Both the position numbers and the translations under genes were made by a program. A stretch of DNA of 64,000 nucleotides from Chitinophaga rhizosphaerae. Lineage in GTDB: Bacteria > Bacteroidota > Bacteroidia > Chitinophagales > Chitinophagaceae. This document shows, piece by piece, positions 33,966-41,981 of this stretch. How positions within the stretch are numbered: the first letter of the stretch is position 1; each line of letters begins with the position of its first letter. Where the stretch lies: positions 496,001 to 560,000 of the forward strand of contig NZ_RXLO01000002.1 in NCBI RefSeq assembly GCF_003958645.1. The letters are read 5' to 3'. Below the pieces are notes generated by a model, which was given only the letters and a program-made list of their open reading frames with translations, made no database searches and had not been told where the DNA came from.

Positions 33966-35636
33966 TCAAGCAGTTGGGAAGGAAATGTGAATTCTTACTC
34001 CTTTTTCAGGATGCTCAAAAGTAATTTCCCCACCATTCCTTTCAATACGGTTTCCCGTACTTTTTAGCCCATTTCCATAACTAATTTGCGGTGAAAGACC
34101 GATGCCGTCATCGGTATAAAGCACCCGCAACCGGCCATCCTGCAATCCGAACTTAATCATCACGGATTGCGCGTTGCTGTGCTTTTTCATATTCACCATC
34201 AATTCCTGCAGAATATGTGCCATTTCAATTTGAACATGCGTATTTACCTGCTCCCAGAGCCCAGGTCCGTTCCCGAAGATCGCGACTTTGATATGCCCGG
34301 AGCCGAAGGATTTCAACAAATCGTCCATTTTAACATGAAAGGGAATCGACGACGCCACGGGGCCTTCGTATGAGATATCGCGGGATTGTTCATAAAGCTC
34401 CTCGATCTTGTCAATGAGCTTCTCCTTGTCGATATGTTGCTCATGTTCCACTTCCGTCATGACACGGTACAAGCCGTTGGCTACTACGTCATGCACGCGC
34501 TGGGAGGTTCGCAACCGGATTGCCTGAATCTCCTGGCGGGACGCATCCTCTATCTTCTGCCTGCGCCGGCGCGACCGGCGCGCCCATGAAACGACGATAA
34601 AAACAGCGAGCAGGACGATAGCGGTAAATACAAACCATAGCACTACCAGCTGCGTTTTCCGGTGCGCGTTGTCCTTTTGCAACTGCAGGTTGTCGGCTTT
34701 GCTTTTCTCCGCTTCAAACCGGATGAGGGCAAATTGGTTTTTCGCCGCATTCCTGGCGGTCTGCAGGCTATCGGTAAGAAATTGATAACGAACGAAATAG
34801 GTTTTCAACGAATGGGCGGGGCTCAACGCTATGAGCTTGGAAAGGGCCTCCACCTGGTCGTCAGGGCTGTTCATTTCCTGGGCCGCCTCGTATCTTTTCC
34901 CTGCATAATAAAGTGCGGAATCCGGTGCAGAGACGGTATAGAAATCAGACAGATGGGCGTAGCTGGCGTTGAGGCCCCGGACATCGTTCGAGTCGCGGCG
35001 GATCCGTAAGGCGTATTGCAGCTCCGGCCCGGCAGGATAAGTTGAATCCTTAAGCCACTGGGTCTTGGCGTAGTTGGACAAGATGCGCGCAAACTCCTTT
35101 GACTTATCCTTACTTTTCTTTAGCAGGTATTTGTACAATGCAGCGGCCCGGTCATAGTCACCCTTCTTTTGATAGATAAGTGCAATACTGTTATTGGCTA
35201 TGGCTTCGTCTTCCGGATGCTTTATATATTTGAATGAATTTTGAACGTAACCGATCGCTGCATCATAGTTCTTGAGATTCAGACAGATGTTGCCCAGCTC
35301 ATGGTAATTTGCGCTCAGGCAGTCGTAATCTTCCGGTTTTTTATCGTCCAGAAATGAGAGGGACTTCAGCAGGCTTTCCTGCCCGCCGTACTGATCACCC
35401 TCATAAGCCTGGATAATACCCATGTAAGTATAAGCCATGGCCACATCGAGGCTGTCGTTACCCGCCGTTGTAGCAACAAGATTGAAATAATAAAACGCCG
35501 AGTCGTTATTAGTATTGAAGAAGGACACCCCTTTATCCAACGTGGGGGCGGATACGGGTTGCGGGGCTTCCTGGATAGATGAACAGGCAAATAGACCACC
35601 GAGCAATGTAGGCAGGATGAAGTATAAGGGGCGCAA
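33966..35636 (-). CDS. Lipoprotein-anchored TPR sensor histidine kinase
   Basis: I place the start at TTG 35636, which yields a lipoprotein signal (MRPLYFILPTLLGGLFACSS, Cys anchor). The alternative TTG at 35714 lies inside a terminator hairpin of the upstream transcript. TPR-like repeats fill the periplasmic part, one membrane helix (LVVLWFVFTAIVLLAVFIVV) crosses, and then come a HisKA_3-type helix with phospho-acceptor RVHDVV, the N box LQELMVNMKKHSN and the G box DDGIGL. Peptide or protein sensing is inferred from the TPR domain. It is followed at once by the response regulator. Confidence 0.87.
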   Translation of the reverse strand: MRPLYFILPTLLGGLFACSSIQEAPQPVSAPTLDKGVSFFNTNNDSAFYYFNLVATTAGNDSLDVAMAYTYMGIIQAYEGDQYGGQESLLKSLSFLDDKKPEDYDCLSANYHELGNICLNLKNYDAAIGYVQNSFKYIKHPEDEAIANNSIALIYQKKGDYDRAAALYKYLLKKSKDKSKEFARILSNYAKTQWLKDSTYPAGPELQYALRIRRDSNDVRGLNASYAHLSDFYTVSAPDSALYYAGKRYEAAQEMNSPDDQVEALSKLIALSPAHSLKTYFVRYQFLTDSLQTARNAAKNQFALIRFEAEKSKADNLQLQKDNAHRKTQLVVLWFVFTAIVLLAVFIVVSWARRSRRRRQKIEDASRQEIQAIRLRTSQRVHDVVANGLYRVMTEVEHEQHIDKEKLIDKIEELYEQSRDISYEGPVASSIPFHVKMDDLLKSFGSGHIKVAIFGNGPGLWEQVNTHVQIEMAHILQELMVNMKKHSNAQSVMIKFGLQDGRLRVLYTDDGIGLSPQISYGNGLKSTGNRIERNGGEITFEHPEKGVRIHISFPTA

Positions 35637-35705
35637 TGAGGTTATTTCTATTAAAAATATCGAATTCTTACGATCTAAGGAATTATTCCATACAGATAAA
35701 AAAAA

Positions 35706-35731
35706 GTGAGGCAAGAAAACTCTTGCCTCAC
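35706..35731 (-). terminator. Strong terminator after the 48-residue peptide gene
   Basis: Perfect 11-bp stem GTGAGGCAAGA/TCTTGCCTCAC with a four-base loop, followed on the minus strand by eight T. Confidence 0.9.
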
Positions 35732-35743
35732 CAGAACTAAGCG

Positions 35744-35890
35744 TCAGGGCTTTTTGGGAGTGATTGTACCGGTTTCTCCACCGGTATCTCCGAAAGTAGT
35801 AACCTGTTCACCATTATTATTGTTATTACTGTTGTTGGAGTGGCTGGGGCAGAATAATGCCAGGAAGAAGCCTAATATAATGTGAATCAT
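35744..35890 (-). CDS. 48-residue Asn-rich exported peptide
   Basis: An ATG at 35890 gives MIHIILGFFLALFCPSHSNN, a hydrophobic leader with a Cys (possible lipoprotein), then NSNNNNNGEQVTTFGDTGG and a Thr/Pro/Lys end, stop at 35744. The frame is too short for usual gene finding. It has a terminator 13 bases after its stop and the sensor kinase comes next on the same strand, so it could be a signal peptide or a small lipoprotein linked to that kinase. Function is inferred only from position. Confidence 0.6.
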   Translation of the reverse strand: MIHIILGFFLALFCPSHSNNSNNNNNGEQVTTFGDTGGETGTITPKKP

Positions 35891-35913
35891 TGGATTAAAT
35901 GTTTGTGAGTGGT

Positions 35914-35949
35914 AAAAAAGGGCTGCCGGTTGCCGGGGCGTCCGGCAGC
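35914..35949 (-). terminator. Terminator of a short minus-strand transcript
   Basis: GCTGCCGG (35922-35929) pairs with CCGGCAGC (35942-35949), with a T-run on the minus strand at 35914-35919. It closes the short transcript that starts near 36120. Confidence 0.82.
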
Positions 35950-36125
35950 GGTTTAGCGTCAGTCAAGAAGCGCTTCTTGTTTTTTGGGAAGGGGTGCAGG
36001 CGTAGATCGCGGAAGCTTTTAATCGCTTCCCAAGCCGGTTATCGGCATCCGCTTTTTTAGCCTGCGGTTGAATCAGGTCTGTACAGAAAACCTCTTAGCT
36101 ATTGAGGTCTTACCCGATTGCAAAA
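35950..36125 (-). other. Short transcribed unit, small RNA or peptide
   Basis: A promoter box at 36126-36133 and a terminator at 35914-35949 bound about 200 bases. The leader has a hairpin ACCTC...GAGGT. One frame reads LIQPQAKKADADNRLGKRLK then ASAIYACTPSQKTRSAS and stops, but has no ATG, GTG or TTG start. It is either a small RNA or a peptide with a rare start. Confidence 0.4.
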
Positions 36126-36133
36126 CAAAGATA
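36126..36133 (-). promoter_or_regulatory. -7 promoter box of the short transcript
   Basis: TATCTTTG on the minus strand, an exact TAnnTTTG match. Confidence 0.6.
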
Positions 36134-36251
36134 GAGCGACATAAAAGGCTGATTAGCAAACAATTCCAATGATTCTTGTAATTCCTGATATTCCTATTGT
36201 AATTCCGGAAATGCCGGATCAATTCCGATTATTCAGTTTATAATTTCAATT

Positions 36252-37178
36252 ATGGCGACATTATTTATCGACTACCAGCAAATGATTTTGGATGCGTATG
36301 AGCGAAAAAAGAAAGAGAATACGCTGCCTTACGGGCTTATGTATCTGACGCCCGCGAAAATCAAAGAAGTTTGTGAATTGAAATGCACACAAAATGTCAG
36401 CAAACAGGACGAAAAGACCATCCGGGAATTCTGCGGCGATCTAAACGAAACAAAAACCATCCTGGCGGTTGTTCAGCGCTGTGAAACCGACAAGTTCAGG
36501 CCATTGGTAAATTTCATAAGGGGAAAATCAGAGAAACCTGACGAGAAGCATATTGAGTTGTTGGCATGGCTGATAGACTTTCCAGGCAGACCCTTTAAAC
36601 ACGGGAAAAACTATGCGGCGGGAAATATTGCATTACCGGAAACAGATGCGCCTGAACAAACTTCTGAAATACTGCTAACAGAAGTCCCTGGCCCCAAACC
36701 GGAAAAGCCGGAGATTTCGGAAACACCATCACCCTTGTCGGGAACGGAAAATCCGGTTGGAAAGGAAAAGACAAAAAGTAAACCATCGAAAAGGCTCGCC
36801 CTTGCGGCAATATTGTCTCTGGTCTTGGGAACAACCGCTACGTGGTGGTGGAAGGAATCCAGTCAACCGTTGGACTTAAGCGGTGGCTGTATGTATTGGA
36901 AAGAGGACCACTACGAGCTTGCAGCATGCAACGAAAAGGTGGAAAATGCAAGGATCATAGCACTAGACACCATGAAACTCAAATACTTCAGAAAAATTAC
37001 GCGGCCAGATACCATAACATACCAGTCTTTGGGCAAAGTGTGGTACTCCAAAATCAACGGAAAAATCGAATACTATACGTCGGCAGGCGAACATCCAGAA
37101 ACCTTCGGGCGAAAACTTAAACCCATCTCCATATATATGATCAATAAATATATACTTTCAAATTCAACATCGAACTAA
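36252..37178 (+). CDS. Single-pass membrane protein of unknown function
   Basis: 308 residues. The cytoplasmic part starts with a helical domain (about 1-120, with LTPAKIKEVCELKCTQNVSK and IREFCGDLNETKTI), followed by a Pro/Glu/Thr-rich linker (125-180), one membrane segment (RLALAAILSLVLGTTATWWW) and a C-terminal exterior domain with GGCMYWKEDHYELAACNEK. This layout recurs in Bacteroidetes but has no named function. The protein may be an anti-sigma- or sensor-like anchor. It is divergent from the short minus-strand transcripts. Confidence 0.75.
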   Translation: MATLFIDYQQMILDAYERKKKENTLPYGLMYLTPAKIKEVCELKCTQNVSKQDEKTIREFCGDLNETKTILAVVQRCETDKFRPLVNFIRGKSEKPDEKHIELLAWLIDFPGRPFKHGKNYAAGNIALPETDAPEQTSEILLTEVPGPKPEKPEISETPSPLSGTENPVGKEKTKSKPSKRLALAAILSLVLGTTATWWWKESSQPLDLSGGCMYWKEDHYELAACNEKVENARIIALDTMKLKYFRKITRPDTITYQSLGKVWYSKINGKIEYYTSAGEHPETFGRKLKPISIYMINKYILSNSTSN

Positions 37179-37704
37179 AGATTGCCGCTTGAAATCATCA
37201 GCGTCTCTAACCGTATATATCCACCATTACAAAACGCCAATCCATCTTGAAAATCAGACATTTACTTGCAATTCCCTTCAATTTTATCCAATATCTCCCA
37301 ATGCCCCGGATACAACCACCGGAGCAAAAAGGAAGGGCGAAACAAATGAGACCCAAATGGATGCTTTTGCATCCTAAACCGGCTCGATCATCAAATTTGT
37401 TGACTACCGGCTGCCAAAAATCGGGCCTCCATCTTTCTGCACATTGGGGGAAACCTGCCAAGACAAGGGAGCGCTGGAAAAGCCATCAAGCAATTTCATT
37501 CATTACAAGTTTTCCGGTAAGAATAAGTTGATAGATTTTGTACGTCAGCATGTGAGATGTAACCAATGCCCGGAAAATGGCGGCATGGAAGAACGATGAA
37601 ACCGTAACAAGTATCAAAGGAATAGCACAGGGTGTATTAAGCAAACAACGGTCGATCCTGGATATTATGCCGCTAGCTGTCTTACCTTTTCGCTGACAGG
37701 CTCA
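37179..37704. other. Gene-poor stretch with possible coding remnant
   Basis: From about 37381 to 37600 one plus-strand frame reads TGSIIKFVDYRLPKIGPPSF, then CQDKGALEKPSSNFIHYKFS and FVRQHVRCNQCPENGG and stops, with a TAA just before and no ATG. It looks like the end of a decayed gene. Otherwise nothing is seen. Confidence 0.4.
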
Positions 37705-38133
37705 TCATGAAATACGGGGCCATTTCCATGCATGAAAAATAATCAGACAAAGAAGAGCGAGCTCTACAACAGCCCCGAGCACCATGTGCACCCAGGCCTC
37801 TCCTGCCAAATTCAACAACGTATAGGGAATATAGACTGCTGGAATAATGATATTTACCCAACGATTTATTTTAGCCGGCAGGGCAACGGAAAGGAAAATC
37901 ATCAACGCCGGAATCGTTACAGTGATGAGTACTATCAAAAGAAATGCCTGCGTAACGTCATATACAAATGCCTTTCCTGCCAGCATATCTTTCAGTGAAC
38001 CCGGCATATACAAGTGGAAGTAATCTATATAGATGTAGAGGAACATAAAGCTCGCCCACAGCGCCGCGAGTTTCAGTTTCAAACTGACTTTGATATCCGT
38101 CAGTTCGTTTTGTGGTGATTTCTGTGCATTCAT
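37705..38133 (-). CDS. DUF6326-type small membrane protein
   Basis: From ATG 38133, 142 residues (MNAQKSPQNELTDIKVSLKL). Four membrane segments: about 22-42 (ALWASFMFLYIYIDYF), 60-80, 88-106, 112-135. Function unknown; the family is common in Bacteroidetes and Actinobacteria. It starts 10 bases after the outer-membrane protein gene, so both are in one operon. Confidence 0.78.
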   Translation of the reverse strand: MNAQKSPQNELTDIKVSLKLKLAALWASFMFLYIYIDYFHLYMPGSLKDMLAGKAFVYDVTQAFLLIVLITVTIPALMIFLSVALPAKINRWVNIIIPAVYIPYTLLNLAGEAWVHMVLGAVVELALLCLIIFHAWKWPRIS

Positions 38134-38143
38134 ATACAACACA

Positions 38144-38770
38144 CTAAAAATTATACCCAAAATGGAACCCGGGTTCGAAACCAAAGTATTCTGGCCACTT
38201 ACTTTCCTTTTCTTTAAAAGATTGCGGAGTGTTCGTTTTAATGGGCCAATGAGTCAAACCAACAGATGGTTCTATAAAGAAGCGGTTTTTAAATAATTTA
38301 ACCTGGTAGCCCAAACGGTACGTCATGAATAAAGTGAATCCATTTGCCGTCTTTTCATCATTCTCATTATAATATCGTTGAAAGGCGTTCATGGCATGAA
38401 CAGCAGTATACACACCTTTCCACCAAAATCGATTGTAAGCCAGTCCAATTATATTCTGGCGTACATGTCCCGGATAGTTTTCTCCAGGTGCATCAAACGA
38501 TTTTCCCCAGGGGATGCCGAGCGGGTAGGCAAACCTGGATCTTTTAAGTTCCAGGAAAACAACATCTTTAGGCGTGATCCGATATCCAACATTAAGTTGT
38601 ATAAAATGAGGCGGGTTCCGGTCATTGGGAATTAAATTCCCTAACATCAGGAAAGTGCTCCCAACAAAATACTTTTTATATGAACTGTCTTTCCTGGCAT
38701 TTTGTGCGTTCACCGGTAAACTGCTTGCCAACATTAATGTCAAAGCGGACAATAAAATTCTCTTTTGCAA
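38144..38770 (-). CDS. Secreted beta-barrel-like outer-membrane protein
   Basis: I take TTG at 38770 as start: it follows a -7 box by 30 bases, whereas the longer frame begins upstream of that promoter. The 208-residue product has a signal (ILLSALTLMLASSLPVNAQ), then alternating beta strands (FIQLNVGYRITPKDVVFLEL, FTLFMTYRLGYQVKLFKNRF) and ends with an aromatic (FGYNF) as beta-barrels do. No specific family recognised. Confidence 0.72.
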   Translation of the reverse strand: MQKRILLSALTLMLASSLPVNAQNARKDSSYKKYFVGSTFLMLGNLIPNDRNPPHFIQLNVGYRITPKDVVFLELKRSRFAYPLGIPWGKSFDAPGENYPGHVRQNIIGLAYNRFWWKGVYTAVHAMNAFQRYYNENDEKTANGFTLFMTYRLGYQVKLFKNRFFIEPSVGLTHWPIKTNTPQSFKEKESKWPEYFGFEPGFHFGYNF

Positions 38771-38800
38771 ATCGATCCTATTAATTGTTAGATGATATTG

Positions 38801-38808
38801 CAAAGGTA
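38801..38808 (-). promoter_or_regulatory. -7 promoter box of the outer-membrane gene
   Basis: TACCTTTG on the minus strand, an exact TAnnTTTG match, placing the start of transcription near 38795. It decides the start codon of the gene downstream. Confidence 0.7.
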
Positions 38809-38855
38809 GATTGGCAAAATGCCATAACGCGTTCACTTAAGTTAAGAAATGGACC

Positions 38856-39437
38856 CTATCCCTTATTTTTCTCTGCAATCCTGGCTCTTAACCTGCTTAA
38901 AGACTGGGGTTTTACACCCAAATAACTCGCTAATTGGTGCTGCGGCACACGCTGGATAAGGTCTGGTCGTTTTTGTAGTAAATTCAGGTAACGTTGTTCG
39001 GGGGAAGACGTTTTGAATTCATCAAAGTCTATTCGTTGCTTGGCTAAAAGTTCTTCGGATAATTTTCTGCATACGGTTTCAAACTTTGGAAACTTACTGT
39101 TTATTTCTATTTCCATATCAGCGTTTGAAACTGTAAGCAGCGTGTCTTCTATGCAACTTATATTAAATTCGGACGGCGTTTTGCTGACAACGCAAGGAGG
39201 AGTAAGGGCTTCCATTTCCGTGTAGAAAGCCGTCGTTTTTTCCTCAATATCCAGAACATAATATGTCCGGATACAGCCTTTTAAAACGAAGTAGCTATCT
39301 GTGGACCTCCGTCCTTCATGGAGTAAAATCGTCCCTTTTTTGAAAGAGCGGAATATGTCTAACGAAACTATTGCGTTTTTCTCGTCCTCTGTCAGAGAAA
39401 CGTATTTGGATATAAAATCAAATAGTACGTCTTGCAT
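38856..39437 (-). CDS. Crp/Fnr-family transcription regulator
   Basis: 193 residues from ATG 39437 (MQDVLFDFISKYVSLTEDEK). The cyclic-nucleotide-binding fold is seen in FKKGTILLHEGRRSTDSYFV and LKGCIRTYYV, but the phosphate-binding RxxxL set of true CRP is not, so it likely binds another ligand or none. The C-terminal HTH is VPQHQLASYLGVKPQSLSRL. It is 85 bases upstream of the DUF6326/barrel operon on the same strand and may control it. Confidence 0.87.
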   Translation of the reverse strand: MQDVLFDFISKYVSLTEDEKNAIVSLDIFRSFKKGTILLHEGRRSTDSYFVLKGCIRTYYVLDIEEKTTAFYTEMEALTPPCVVSKTPSEFNISCIEDTLLTVSNADMEIEINSKFPKFETVCRKLSEELLAKQRIDFDEFKTSSPEQRYLNLLQKRPDLIQRVPQHQLASYLGVKPQSLSRLRARIAEKNKG

Positions 39438-39879
39438 TGTTTTTGTATGGTGGTTACGAATATTGCGTTTCGAACCGGCATTCGGACCCCGGTAGTAACA
39501 AGGCATGCTTCTCCCGGTGGTGCTTTTCCTGTTCCAAAACATGGAGAGCGGCATTACGTACGGATACGCGCAACCATTTATTTAGCGCGCCCCTGGCAGG
39601 GAAAATCGCCGATGTTGCCATAATTCCAAGTAAATATCGGCCAATACAAAGCCGCCAGCAATTGTTGCTCCTCATATAGTCCGCCCGTTCCCATGCCACG
39701 TTGATATCGATATATAGCATAAACATAAGGATTTTAGGCGATTGGCGGTAATGTGGGGAATAAGGCTGCCGGATTAACATCCAATCACATATCATCAATG
39801 GGGTACTTTTGAAAGAAAGCGCTAAATTGCCGGTTCGAGTGTACCGGATTTTTATGACCAAACACCCCTCCAAACCTGT
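39438..39879. other. Non-coding stretch before the Wadjet operon, with its promoter
   Basis: TACTTTTG at 39804-39811 is an exact TAnnTTTG box 69 bases before jetA. The open minus-strand frame 39454-39873 has one stretch (NKWLRVSVRNAALHVLEQEK) resembling region 2.4 of ECF sigma factors, but the rest has no such pattern, so it is at most a fragment. Confidence 0.5.
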
Positions 39880-41346
39880 ATGACCAGCGAGGACGTTGCA
39901 TATTTACTGAGCGCGAACCCAACTTTCCAAATACTCCGCCTGCATAATTCAAAATGGGTCCTTCCCCTGCTTTACAGCGCCTTCAAGGAAGAAAACCGCC
40001 TGCTGATCGATGAAGAGACCCTCATCCATAAAGTCGCGGATTTCCTCCTCACCCAGTCCGAAAACGCCGAAGACCTGGACGAAGCCAATATCCTTTTCGG
40101 CGAAAATGAAGACATCAGAAGCCGGAAATACCTCCTCAACTGGGTGCAAAAACGGATATTGCAGGACCTCATCGACGCAGACGGCACCATCCAATACCAA
40201 CTCAGTGCCCACACCGAAAGACTGTTCCAATGGATTTCCACCCTCCAGAACCGGCAGCACGTAGGCACCGAAAGCCGGTTCAAATTACTGTTCAACTCAC
40301 TCCGCGATATCGTCGAACATTCGGAAGACGACGCCCGGAAAAGATTGGAAATCCTCAAAGACAAAAGAGCCGAAATCGACAAGGAAATAAAAGCCATCGA
40401 ACTGGGCATCGCTCCGGACAGCTACAACAACGCCCAGGTCGGGGAGCGCCTCGACCTCTTTTCCCGCCTTTGCTATGAACTGATCAGCGACTTCAGGGAG
40501 GTGGAAGACAATTTCAAGCAGATCCACCGCTCCATCGTAGAGCATCACACCCGCACCGAACAACACAAAGGCGCCATACTGGGATATGCGTTCGAAGCCT
40601 ACGACGCCCTTCGCAACAGCAGCCAGGGCAAAAGCTTCTACGCTTTCTGGGACTTTCTCATTTCCCGCGCCGGACAGGAAGAATGGCACACCCTCATGGA
40701 TGAACTGCTGACGCTGCTAAGGGAAAGGGAAATCCCCGCAGACGAAAACTTTATCCAGAACGTAAAATCACTGCTCCTCCAGCAAGGCCGGGCCGTGTAC
40801 GACGCCAATGATAAAATGGCCGACAAACTGAGCCGCATCATCACCGAAAAGGAAATCGCAAAACACAGGCGCCTTCGCGCACAGATGGCTGGTATCAAGG
40901 AACTGGTCTTCGACCTGATGAACGTACCTGATATCCACTGCGGACTGAACATCCCGGAAACTCCGGACATTAAGATGGTAATGGACAGAAAATTGCAGCT
41001 GGCACCCAAAAAACCGCCTCCAACAGTAATACAACCATCTGCCGCACCGGAAAAAGTAACCGATCCCGAACGGTTCGACCGGCTACTGAACACCACCCTG
41101 GTAGATAAAAAATACCTCTGGAATAAAGTAGAGCAGGCATTGAAAATCCAGAAAGCGGCATCGCTGAAGGAAGTCCTGGAGATCTCGCCGCTGGAACACG
41201 GACTGGCGGAAGTTGTCGGTTACTTCCGGTTCCTGCGCGAAAAACCCGGCAAAGCCAGCGTGATCGGCACCGGCACCGAACTGATACCGCTGAACAAGGA
41301 ACAGACTTCGTTCGTAGAAGTCCCGTTTTTACTATTCAATCTCTAA
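39880..41346 (+). CDS. jetA: Wadjet protein JetA (DUF3375, kleisin-like subunit)
   Basis: 488 residues, the family's usual length. The N-terminus (VAYLLSANPTFQILRLHNSK WVLPLL) and the coiled-coil middle (DDARKRLEILKDKRAEIDKE, YDALRNSSQGKSFYAFWDFL) match DUF3375. JetA is the kleisin that bridges the JetC ATPase heads and recruits JetB. In type I Wadjet the complex extrudes loops of circular plasmid DNA and licenses its cleavage by JetD. First gene of the operon, 2 bases before jetB. Confidence 0.9.
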   Translation: MTSEDVAYLLSANPTFQILRLHNSKWVLPLLYSAFKEENRLLIDEETLIHKVADFLLTQSENAEDLDEANILFGENEDIRSRKYLLNWVQKRILQDLIDADGTIQYQLSAHTERLFQWISTLQNRQHVGTESRFKLLFNSLRDIVEHSEDDARKRLEILKDKRAEIDKEIKAIELGIAPDSYNNAQVGERLDLFSRLCYELISDFREVEDNFKQIHRSIVEHHTRTEQHKGAILGYAFEAYDALRNSSQGKSFYAFWDFLISRAGQEEWHTLMDELLTLLREREIPADENFIQNVKSLLLQQGRAVYDANDKMADKLSRIITEKEIAKHRRLRAQMAGIKELVFDLMNVPDIHCGLNIPETPDIKMVMDRKLQLAPKKPPPTVIQPSAAPEKVTDPERFDRLLNTTLVDKKYLWNKVEQALKIQKAASLKEVLEISPLEHGLAEVVGYFRFLREKPGKASVIGTGTELIPLNKEQTSFVEVPFLLFNL

Positions 41347-41348
41347 AA

Positions 41349-41972
41349 ATGAATCCGAACCATCCAATACATCCTTTCACCCCGGTTTTCATCCGGTTGT
41401 TAAAAGGGCCGCTGGAATACCTGGAGAAAAGCAACTGGGAAAAACTCCTGCAGTTCAAACACGAAATCCAATCCTTTTTGCCGGCGATCGGCCTGAGAAT
41501 GACGCTGGACGAAGACGATGGATATGCTTTCCTGACACATAACTTCACGGAAGAAGATAACGTAGGCTTCAGCTGGATCCATCGCCGGGCATTGGGTTAT
41601 GAAGAAAGCATCATGCTCATTTTGCTCCGGGAAATGATGGCCGAGTTCGAAACGGGAGAATCCACCAACCGCGAGCTGATCCGGAAAAGAAGGGAAATCA
41701 AGGAATATGCGGAGCTGTTCTTCAAGGAACCCCTCAGCCGCGTGAAATTCATGAAGGAAATTGACCGCCTCATCGAAAAAGCGGAAGAATATGGCTTCCT
41801 CCGCCAGGAAGAAGCGCATGAAATCCCCGATGAACAACGATTCCGTATCTGCAAAATCATCAAAGCCCGGATCGGCGCGGAAGAGCTGGATGACTTTTAC
41901 CAGCAGCTACTGCAGGTAAAACAACAACATACCGCCATCCGGGAAACAGATGAACTTATCAACAACAACTAA
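41349..41972 (+). CDS. jetB: Wadjet protein JetB (DUF4194, KITE subunit)
   Basis: 207 residues with two winged-helix-like units: HNFTEEDNVGFSWIHRRALG, then LLREMMAEFETGESTNRELI and FMKEIDRLIEKAEEYGFLRQ, as in DUF4194. JetB is the KITE partner dimer of JetA, equivalent to MukE. It is 9 bases before jetC. Confidence 0.88.
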   Translation: MNPNHPIHPFTPVFIRLLKGPLEYLEKSNWEKLLQFKHEIQSFLPAIGLRMTLDEDDGYAFLTHNFTEEDNVGFSWIHRRALGYEESIMLILLREMMAEFETGESTNRELIRKRREIKEYAELFFKEPLSRVKFMKEIDRLIEKAEEYGFLRQEEAHEIPDEQRFRICKIIKARIGAEELDDFYQQLLQVKQQHTAIRETDELINNN

Positions 41973-41981
41973 CGACTATCG

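Noticed and set aside
39454..39873. Minus-strand 139-codon frame with an ECF-sigma-like stretch
   Set aside because: Only about 20 residues resemble sigma region 2.4; the rest is not sigma-like and the region holds the jetA promoter. At best a fragment.
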